This document shows positions 58,614-64,000 of a stretch of 64,000 nucleotides of DNA, in pieces (the first letter of the stretch is position 1; each line of letters opens with the position of its first letter). The translations under genes and the position numbers were made by a program. Below the pieces are notes generated by a model, which made no database searches, had not been told where the DNA came from, and worked only from the letters and a program-made list of their open reading frames with translations. Source of the DNA: Nocardioides okcheonensis (GTDB taxonomy: Bacteria; Actinomycetota; Actinomycetes; Propionibacteriales; Nocardioidaceae); the NCBI RefSeq assembly GCF_020991065.1, contig NZ_CP087710.1, positions 2,418,001 through 2,482,000 on the forward strand, in the 5' to 3' direction.

Positions 58614-59372
58614 CTACTTCTTGCGCGAGAGGAACGCCGTCATCGCCTCGCGGGCCTCGTCGCTGGCGAAGAGCCGGGCGCTCGTCGTGGCCATCTCGTC
58701 GCCCAGCACGTCGATGCGCGCGACCAGGTCGCCGTTGAGGATCCGCTTGGACTCCCGCAGGCCCTGCGGCGCCCCGGTCGCCAGGCTCGCGCAGATCGCG
58801 GCGACCTCCTCGTCGAGCCGGTCGGCCGGCACCGCCTTCGTGACCAGGCCGTACGCCGCGGCCTCAGCGCCGGTGAAGACCTCTCCGCCGAGCGTGGTGA
58901 GCGACGCCGCCCGGGGGTTCATCCGGTGGTGGACGGTGAGGCTGATGATCGCGGCGGCCAGCCCGAGCTTGACCTCGGTGAGGGCGAAGGTGGCGTCGTC
59001 GGCGCTGACCGCGATGTCGGCGGCCGCGACGATCCCGATGCCGCCGGCGCGCACCGCACCGAGGTTCTTGGTGACGACCGGCTTCTCCAGGGTGACGATC
59101 AGCCGCTGCAGGTCGACGATGCGGCGCGCGCCGACCTCCATCCCCTCGGTGGTCGCCTCGGAGAGGTCGGCCCCGGAGCAGAAGACCTTGCCCGAGCTCT
59201 CGATCAGCACCGCGCGCACGGCGTCGTCGGCGCCGGCGCGCTCGAGGTGGGCGTACAGCTCGGTGACCAGCTGCCTGCTGAGCGCGTTGCGGTTGGCCGG
59301 GCTGTCGAGGGTGAGGGTCGCGACGGCGTCGGAGACGGCGTAGTGGACCAGCTCGGTGGGGGCGTCGGTCAT
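58614..59372 (-). CDS. Enoyl-CoA hydratase/isomerase family protein
   Basis: A 252-residue crotonase-fold enzyme: LDSPANRNALSRQL, the oxyanion-hole segments SSGKVFCSGADLSE and VRAGGIGIVAAADIAVSADDATFALTEVKLGLA. The second glutamate of classical hydratases is present in the TEVKLGL context, so hydratase activity is possible. Others in the family are isomerases or hydrolases. It is monocistronic, with an ATG at 59372 and CAGGAT 6 nt upstream. It diverges from the SigK-controlled oxidoreductase gene. Confidence 0.85.
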   Translation of the reverse strand: MTDAPTELVHYAVSDAVATLTLDSPANRNALSRQLVTELYAHLERAGADDAVRAVLIESSGKVFCSGADLSEATTEGMEVGARRIVDLQRLIVTLEKPVVTKNLGAVRAGGIGIVAAADIAVSADDATFALTEVKLGLAAAIISLTVHHRMNPRAASLTTLGGEVFTGAEAAAYGLVTKAVPADRLDEEVAAICASLATGAPQGLRESKRILNGDLVARIDVLGDEMATTSARLFASDEAREAMTAFLSRKK

Positions 59373-59402
59373 GGCGCCATCCTGCCGCACCGCGACACCG
59401 AC

Positions 59403-59430
59403 CCATCTGAGGAGCGTGGGCGCTCCGAAC
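59403..59430 (+). promoter_or_regulatory. SigK-type promoter of the molybdopterin oxidoreductase gene
   Basis: CCATCT (59403-59408), a 16-bp spacer, and CCGAAC (59425-59430). This resembles the CCATCC / CCGAAT pattern known for mycobacterial SigK. The -10 box ends 7 nt before the ATG, so the mRNA would be leaderless. A second instance lies before the fasciclin gene. Confidence 0.65.
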
Positions 59431-59437
59431 ACCCGAC

Positions 59438-60991
59438 ATGGACCACACCGCGACGACCACCGCGCCCGAGCCGGGACGGCAGCGCCTGCGCCACGCGGCG
59501 TACGGCGTGCTCGCCACCCTCGTCGGCCTGGCGGCCGCCCACCTGGTGGCCGCGGTCACCGTGCCGGCGGCCTCGCCGGTCCTCGCGGTCGGCTCGACGG
59601 TCATCGACCTCACGCCCACCCCGCTCAAGGAGTGGGCGATCCGGCAGTTCGGCAGCGCCGACAAGCTGGTGCTGGTCGGCTCGGTGACCGTGGTCGTGCT
59701 GCTGCTGGCCGCGCTGGCCGGCGTGCTCACCGCGCGCCGCCCGACGCTCGGCCTGCTCGTCGTCGTGGCCCTCGCCGGCGTCGCCGGCGTGCTGGCGGTG
59801 CTCCGGCCCTCGGCCGGCCCGCTGGACCTCCTGCCCGCCCTGGTCGCCGCGATCGTGGGCGCCGCCTCGCTGTGGTGGCTGCACCGCGTTGACGACCGGG
59901 GCTCCGAGGGATCGCCGGTCGGGTCCGGCGGTCCGAGCCGGCGCGGGGTCGTGCTGGCGAGCGGCGGCCTCGCGGCCGCGGCCGTGGCCATGGGGGGTGT
60001 CGGTCGCTGGGTGACGTCCTACCGCCTCGGCGGGACGGACGTCGCCCTGCCCACGCCGACCGACCCCGCGTCGCCCCTCCCGAAGGGGCTGGAGGCGACC
60101 TACCCGGGCATCAGCCCGCTCCAGACGCCCACTGCCGACTTCTACCGGGTTGACACCCGGCTCACGCTGCCGACGGTCGACGTCGACTCGTGGACCCTCA
60201 CCATCGACGGCGACGTGGAGAAGGAGGTGACCCTCACCTTCGACGACCTGGCGAAGATGCGCACGATCGAGCGCGACATCACCCTGACCTGCGTGTCCAA
60301 CGAGGTGGGCGGCCCCTACGTCGGCGGTGCCCGCTGGCTGGGCGTGCCGCTCAAGGACATTCTCGACCTGGCCGGGATCGACGCGACCAAGGCCGACCAG
60401 ATCCTCTCCACGGACGTCGACGGCATGACCATCTCGACGCCGCTCGACGTGGCCATCGACGGCCGCGACGCGATGATTGCGATCGGGATGAACGGGTCCT
60501 CGCTCCCGCGGGCCAACGGCTTCCCGGCGCGGATGGTCGTGCCCGGGCTCTACGGCTTCGTCAGCGCGTGCAAGTGGATCACCCGGATGACCCTCACCAC
60601 CTACGACGAGCAGCAGGCCTACTGGACCGAGCGCGACTGGGCGATCGACGCCCCGATCAAGCTGTCCAGCCGGATCGACACCCCCAAGCCGCTGTCGGAC
60701 AGCAAGGCCGGGACGGTCGTCGTCGGCGGCATCGCCTGGGCCCAGAACGTCGGCATCGAGCGCGTCGAGGTCCGCATCGACGGCGAGGCCTGGAAGCCGG
60801 CCACGCTCGGCCCGCAGGTCACCGACGACTACTGGCGCCAGTGGTACTTCGAGTGGGACGCCACCCCCGGCCAGCACTTCCTGGCCTGCCGTGCGGTCAA
60901 CAAGGACGGTGACGTGCAGTCGGACGTCCGGATGACGCCGTTCCCCGAGGGCTCCAGCGGGCTCCAGGAGATCTCCGTCAACGTCGGCTGA
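59438..60991 (+). CDS. Membrane-anchored molybdopterin (sulfite-oxidase-like) oxidoreductase
   Basis: A 517-residue protein. About four membrane helices fill residues 20-150, then a twin-arginine-like segment (GPSRRGVVLASGG) and a further helix lead to the oxidoreductase_molyb domain from about residue 235. The molybdenum-binding cysteine is in DITLTCVSNEVGG near 290, followed by GARWLGVPLKDIL, RANGFPARMVVPGLYG and SACKWITRMTL. A C-terminal dimerisation-type domain (GIAWAQNVGIERVEVRIDG) closes it. It probably oxidises or reduces a sulfoxide or similar group outside the membrane. It opens the SigK module and has a SigK-type promoter. Confidence 0.82.
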   Translation: MDHTATTTAPEPGRQRLRHAAYGVLATLVGLAAAHLVAAVTVPAASPVLAVGSTVIDLTPTPLKEWAIRQFGSADKLVLVGSVTVVVLLLAALAGVLTARRPTLGLLVVVALAGVAGVLAVLRPSAGPLDLLPALVAAIVGAASLWWLHRVDDRGSEGSPVGSGGPSRRGVVLASGGLAAAAVAMGGVGRWVTSYRLGGTDVALPTPTDPASPLPKGLEATYPGISPLQTPTADFYRVDTRLTLPTVDVDSWTLTIDGDVEKEVTLTFDDLAKMRTIERDITLTCVSNEVGGPYVGGARWLGVPLKDILDLAGIDATKADQILSTDVDGMTISTPLDVAIDGRDAMIAIGMNGSSLPRANGFPARMVVPGLYGFVSACKWITRMTLTTYDEQQAYWTERDWAIDAPIKLSSRIDTPKPLSDSKAGTVVVGGIAWAQNVGIERVEVRIDGEAWKPATLGPQVTDDYWRQWYFEWDATPGQHFLACRAVNKDGDVQSDVRMTPFPEGSSGLQEISVNVG

Positions 60992-61011
60992 GCAGCTCGT
61001 ACGCCCCCGGT

Positions 61012-61077
61012 GCCGGCGGGCGGTGCGTGGCGCAGGTCCTGAGCCTCCGGGACCTGCGCCACGCTCCGCCCGCCGGC
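61012..61077. repeat. 66-bp composite palindrome, cousin of the 17-kb pair
   Basis: The outer arms GCCGGCGGGCGG/CCGCCCGCCGGC and the inner arms GTGGCGCAGGTCC/GGACCTGCGCCAC are perfect; the loop is TGAGCCTCCG. It shares the entry GCGGTGCGTG with the units at 16974 and 17057, though the stem differs. It follows the oxidoreductase stop by 20 bp and may be its terminator. Confidence 0.75.
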
Positions 61078-61125
61078 GCTGTGTCGTGCTGTCCAAGGAT
61101 TGTCCAAAGTTTTTCGAAGAAGCAC

Positions 61126-61152
61126 CCATCCGCCCCGGCAGGGGCGCCGAAC
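61126..61152 (+). promoter_or_regulatory. SigK-type promoter of the fasciclin gene
   Basis: CCATCC (61126-61131), a 15-bp spacer and CCGAAC (61147-61152). Transcription would start near 61160, leaving a leader of about 55 nt with GAAAGGGA before the ATG. It is the second SigK-like promoter in 1.8 kb. Confidence 0.7.
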
Positions 61153-61214
61153 ACCTCCCGACAGCGGGCCTCCACGGCCCACTAGCCCGGTTCCACCTCC
61201 GAAAGGGACACCCC

Positions 61215-61874
61215 ATGAACACCAAGCTCCGCACCCGCTCGATGGGCCTCGCCGCCCTCGCCCTGACCGCGTCCATGGGCCTCGCCGCCTGTGGCAGCGA
61301 GGACGAGGCCAGCACCGCCTCGGACACCAGCTCCGAGACCACCTCCGAGTCGCCGATGGAGTCGGAGTCGCCGATGGAGTCCGAGTCCGCCGAGCCGGCC
61401 TCTGACGCGCCGTTCGGTCCCGGCTGCGCCGGCGTCCCCACCTCGGGCGAGGGCTCGGTCGAGGGCATGGCCGACGACCCGGTCGCCACCGCCGCCTCCA
61501 ACAACCCGCTGCTCAAGACGCTCGTCGCCGCGGTGACCGAGGCCGGTCTGGTCGACACCCTCAACTCGGCCGAGAACCTGACCGTCTTCGCCCCGACCGA
61601 CGACGCGTTCGCCGCGATCCCGAAGAAGGACCTCAACGCGCTCCTCGCCGACAAGGAGGCCCTGACCAAGGTCCTCACCCACCACGTCATCGGCGAGCGC
61701 CTCAGCCCCGCCGACGTGGCCGGCGAGCACGAGACCCTGGCCAAGGACATGCTGACCGTCGAGGGCTCCGGCGAGGACTTCACCATCGGTGACGCCTCCG
61801 TCGTGTGCGGCAACGTCCAGACCGCCAACGCGACCGTCTACGTGGTCGACCAGGTCCTGATGCCGCAGATGTGA
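61215..61874 (+). CDS. Fasciclin-domain lipoprotein (MPT83/MPT70-like)
   Basis: A 219-residue protein with a lipoprotein signal (LALTASMGLAAC) and an acidic Ser/Glu linker with a tandem SPMESE repeat. The fasciclin domain follows (LKTLVAAVTEAGLVDTLN, LTVFAPTDDAFAAIP, LTHHVIGERLSP and a TVYVVDQVLMP ending). In mycobacteria MPT83 and MPT70 are the best-known SigK targets. The gene sits directly before sigK with a matching SigK-type promoter. Two cysteines in the domain (GPGCAG, VVCGNV) could form a disulphide. It probably acts in adhesion or envelope stability. Confidence 0.9.
   Translation: MNTKLRTRSMGLAALALTASMGLAACGSEDEASTASDTSSETTSESPMESESPMESESAEPASDAPFGPGCAGVPTSGEGSVEGMADDPVATAASNNPLLKTLVAAVTEAGLVDTLNSAENLTVFAPTDDAFAAIPKKDLNALLADKEALTKVLTHHVIGERLSPADVAGEHETLAKDMLTVEGSGEDFTIGDASVVCGNVQTANATVYVVDQVLMPQM
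61347..61382 (+). repeat. 18-bp tandem repeat in the fasciclin gene linker
   Basis: Two adjacent 18-bp units beginning GAGTCGCCGATGGAGTC encode the repeated ESPMES piece of the lipoprotein linker. They differ at the last base only. The frame is kept by any change in copy number. Confidence 0.7.
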
Positions 61875-61911
61875 TCTCGTCCCTCGACGAGCACTACGCA
61901 AGGATGAGCAC

Positions 61912-62517
61912 GTGAACCACGTGAAGCCCGTACCGGACGGGGTGCCCTCGGGCACCCCGTCCGGGGGCGATGCAGCCCGGCTGGCCGACCTGCTCCGGCG
62001 CTCGGCCCTGGGTGACGAGGCGGCCTTCGCCGAGTTCTACGACGCCACCTCGGCCCGGGCCTACGGCCTGGCGCTGAGGGTCGTGCGCAACCCGGCCCAC
62101 GCCGAGGAGGTCACCCAGGAGGCGTTCCTCGACGCGTGGCGCTCCAGCGCCCGCTACGACGTGGGACGCGGCAGTGCGGCCGGCTGGCTGCTCACGATCG
62201 TGCACCGCAAGGCCGTCGACCGGGTCCGCTCGGTCGAGGCCGCCACCACCCGGGACGAGACCTGGAACCGGGAGACCGCACCCACCGACCACGACCAGAC
62301 CTCCGAGGCCGCACACGCCTCCCTGGAGGCGGCGCGGGTCCGCAACGCGGTCGCCACCCTGACCGACGTGCAGCGTCGCGCGGTGGAGCTCACCTACTTC
62401 GGCGGCTACACCCACACGGAAGTGGCCGCCCTGCTCGACGTCCCGTTGGGCACCGCCAAGACCCGCATACGTGACGGACTGATCCGCCTACGAGACCTGA
62501 TGGGAGTTGCCTCATGA
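61912..62517 (+). CDS. sigK: ECF sigma factor SigK
   Basis: A 201-residue ECF19-type sigma factor. Region 2 has GDEAAFAEFYDATSARAYGLALRVVRNPAHAEEVTQEAFLDAW, region 4 RRAVELTYFGGYTHTEVAALLDVPLGTAKTRIRDGLIRLR. The next gene, overlapping by 4 bp (ATGA), is an RskA-type anti-sigma factor, the same pairing as in mycobacteria. Its own upstream DNA (38 bp after the fasciclin stop) shows no SigK box, so it may be read through from the fasciclin promoter. Confidence 0.9.
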   Translation: MNHVKPVPDGVPSGTPSGGDAARLADLLRRSALGDEAAFAEFYDATSARAYGLALRVVRNPAHAEEVTQEAFLDAWRSSARYDVGRGSAAGWLLTIVHRKAVDRVRSVEAATTRDETWNRETAPTDHDQTSEAAHASLEAARVRNAVATLTDVQRRAVELTYFGGYTHTEVAALLDVPLGTAKTRIRDGLIRLRDLMGVAS

Positions 62518-63242
62518 GCGACCTGCACAAGCTCACGGGCGCGTACGCCGTCGATGCCCTCGACGAGCTCGAGCGCGCACGATTCGAGCAGCACCTGTCT
62601 GCTTGCGAGGACTGCCGTGCCGAGGTGGCCGAGCTGCGGGAGACCGCGGCCCTGCTGGCCGACACCACGGCCGTCGAGCCGCCGGCCTCGCTGCGCTCGT
62701 CCGTCCTGGCGGGCATCTCCCAGGTCCGTCCCCTCCCTCCCGAGGTCCCCTCAGCCGCTCCTGCCGCCGACGACACCCACGGTGGGCGGCGACGGTGGGC
62801 GCCCTTTCTGGTCGCGGCGGCACTCGCGCTCGTCTTCGGCGTCGGCGCGGCGGTGACGCAGCCCTGGGCCGGTCCCGAGGGCGGCAACCTGACCGCGGCC
62901 GAGCAGGTCCTGCAGGCCGACGACGCCAAGAAGGTCGTCCACGACCTCGGTGCCGCCGGACGCGCCACGGTGACCTGGTCGAAGTCGCAGGACCGCGCCG
63001 TGATCACCACCGAGGACATGGTCGGAGCGCCGGACGGCAAGGACTACGAGCTCTGGTTCGTCGGTCCCGACGGCAGCTTCACCCCCGCCGGCCTGATGCC
63101 GGACGCGCCGGACCAGACCGTCGTGCTCGACGGCACGACCGTCGACGCGGCCGCGGTGGGCATCACCGTGGAGCCCGACGGGGGCTCCGAGCAGCCCACC
63201 AGCGACCCGATCGCGGTGTTCGACCTGACGCAGGCCGCATGA
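62514..63242 (+). CDS. rskA: Anti-sigma K factor RskA
   Basis: A 242-residue membrane anti-sigma factor. The N-terminal cytoplasmic domain has the zinc anti-sigma pattern H-x3-C-x2-C in FEQHLSACEDCRAEV near residues 27-34. A single membrane helix (WAPFLVAAALALVFGVGAAV) follows near 94-113. The extracytoplasmic RskA domain has DYELWFVGPDGSFTPAGLMP near 185. Signals are expected to release SigK by proteolysis. It overlaps sigK and the next gene by 4 bp each. Confidence 0.9.
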   Translation: MSDLHKLTGAYAVDALDELERARFEQHLSACEDCRAEVAELRETAALLADTTAVEPPASLRSSVLAGISQVRPLPPEVPSAAPAADDTHGGRRRWAPFLVAAALALVFGVGAAVTQPWAGPEGGNLTAAEQVLQADDAKKVVHDLGAAGRATVTWSKSQDRAVITTEDMVGAPDGKDYELWFVGPDGSFTPAGLMPDAPDQTVVLDGTTVDAAAVGITVEPDGGSEQPTSDPIAVFDLTQAA

Positions 63243-64000
63243 GCGGCACCGCCCCGCGACGCATCGCCGTCGTCGGCTCCGGCGTGGCCGGGCTGACGGC
63301 GGCGTGGGTCGCGTCCCGCACCGCCCACGTCACGCTGTTCGAGGCCGACGACCGGCTCGGTGGCCACGCCGACACCCACCGCGTCCCGACGCCCGCGGGC
63401 GAGCTGGCGATCGACACCGGCTTCATCGTGCACAACCGGCGCACGTACCCCACCCTGCTGCGGCTCTTCGCCGAGCTCGGCGTCGCGACCCAGCCGTCGG
63501 AGATGTCGCTCTCGGTCAACGACGCCGGCACCGGCGTGCAGTGGGCCGGCGCCCTGGGACCGCGGGGCCTCTTCGCGCGGCCCTCGTCGCTGACGTCGCG
63601 CAAGCACTGGCGGATGCTGCTGGAGATCCCGCGGTTCCACCGGCGCGCCCGCGCGGTGCTCGCCGCCGGTGACACCGCGGGCGACGACGACCAGACGCTG
63701 CGCGACTTCCTCGCCGAGGGCGGCTTCTCCGACGGCTTCCTGCGCCACTTCATGGAGCCGGTCGTGGCCGCGGTGTGGTCGTGCGACCCCGCCACCTCGC
63801 TCGACTACCCCGCCCGCTACCTCTTCGCCTTCCTCGAGCACCACGGCATGCTGAGCGTCTTCGGCTCCCCCGAGTGGCGCACCGTCACCGGCGGCTCCGG
63901 CACCTACGTCGCGAAGGTGGCGGCCGGGCTGCAGGAGATCCGCCTGGAGACCAAGGTGACGTCCGTGCGCGAGGTCGCCGACGGGGTCGAGGTGACCGAC
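63239..64000 (+). CDS. FAD-dependent amine oxidase-type protein (Rv0449c-like), cut by the window end
   Basis: The first 254 codons of a flavoprotein that continues past the window. The ADP-binding fold is RIAVVGSGVAGLTAAWVAS, then TLFEADDRLGGHADTH and IDTGFIVHNRRTYPTLLRLFAELGV. The ATG overlaps the rskA stop as ATGA. In mycobacteria an FAD-dependent oxidoreductase with the same features lies in the sigK-rskA locus (Rv0449c), together with a DUF1365 and a cyclopropane-fatty-acid-synthase-like gene. Those are expected just beyond the right end here. Confidence 0.85.
   Translation, partial: MSGTAPRRIAVVGSGVAGLTAAWVASRTAHVTLFEADDRLGGHADTHRVPTPAGELAIDTGFIVHNRRTYPTLLRLFAELGVATQPSEMSLSVNDAGTGVQWAGALGPRGLFARPSSLTSRKHWRMLLEIPRFHRRARAVLAAGDTAGDDDQTLRDFLAEGGFSDGFLRHFMEPVVAAVWSCDPATSLDYPARYLFAFLEHHGMLSVFGSPEWRTVTGGSGTYVAKVAAGLQEIRLETKVTSVREVADGVEVTD

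Noticed and set aside
59376-59381. An extra CCATCC upstream of the oxidoreductase as a SigK -35 box
   Set aside because: No CCGAA-type -10 lies 15-17 bp downstream of it. The CCATCT at 59403 has the correct partner.
1-64000. tRNA, rRNA and riboswitch genes
   Set aside because: No cloverleaf with a TTCGA-type T-arm, no rRNA segments and no recognisable riboswitch core were seen when reading both strands of the intergenic regions; a covariance-model scan would be needed to exclude small RNAs.

Overview
The window is very GC-rich, densely coded DNA from an actinobacterium. The gene families point to a Nocardioides-like member of the Nocardioidaceae: DivIVA/Scy-type coiled coils, a SigK/RskA pair, a desferrioxamine operon with a DmdR/IdeR-type iron box, a CPWAHR-type thiol reductase expected to use mycothiol, and many GTG starts. 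The genus is an inference. I see no rRNA, tRNA, CRISPR array, transposase or prophage, and no gene-free stretch longer than about 250 bases.

Layout. 0.1-3.9 kb: a fatty-acid desaturase and its ferredoxin reductase, divergent from a PucR-type regulator across a 17-bp palindrome. 3.9-8.9 kb: desABCD for desferrioxamine, read leftward from an iron box. 9-16 kb: an amidohydrolase, two tandem exported proteins, a Ser/Thr kinase back to back with an ECF sigma factor, an M1 peptidase lipoprotein and a fused carboxyltransferase. 17-19.7 kb: two overlapping coiled-coil genes. 20.8-25.6 kb: a four-gene operon for a C4 sugar acid, probably D-threonate or D-erythronate (permease, kinase, PdxA2 dehydrogenase, DeoR regulator), with a 25-bp palindromic operator. 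25.7-29.5 kb: branched-chain 2-oxoacid dehydrogenase E1a/E1b/E2. 29.7-37.5 kb: a secreted GH43-like protein, a mycothionyl/glutathionyl hydroquinone reductase, an ArsR/MFS pair, an aminotransferase, a VanZ protein, and a YvlD/LMW-phosphatase/fructosamine-kinase operon. 37.7-39.8 kb: an MprAB-like two-component system. 39.8-45.4 kb: pabAB, a lipoprotein sulfatase and a PhzE-type anthranilate/ADIC synthase. 45.5-55 kb: sugar-nucleotide epimerases, an EamA transporter, a GH16 enzyme and a block of surface-glycan genes that looks less GC-rich and may be acquired. 55-59.4 kb: a HelD-type helicase, a small membrane protein, a frameshifted SDR and an enoyl-CoA hydratase. 59.4-64 kb: a SigK module made of a membrane molybdopterin oxidoreductase, a fasciclin lipoprotein, sigK, rskA and an FAD amine oxidase cut by the window end.

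Three things stand out. First, the molybdopterin oxidoreductase and the fasciclin gene both carry CCATC(C/T)-N15/16-CCGAAC upstream, which resembles the mycobacterial SigK promoter, so the local SigK regulon can be read directly. Second, a 73-bp composite palindrome present at 33.85 kb recurs inside pabB at 40.6 kb, where it is translated in frame, like the palindromic elements known from Rickettsia genes. Third, about 19 genes carry a -10-like hexamer 6-8 nt before the start codon. This implies widespread leaderless transcription and includes a kinase/sigma pair whose two -10 boxes overlap.
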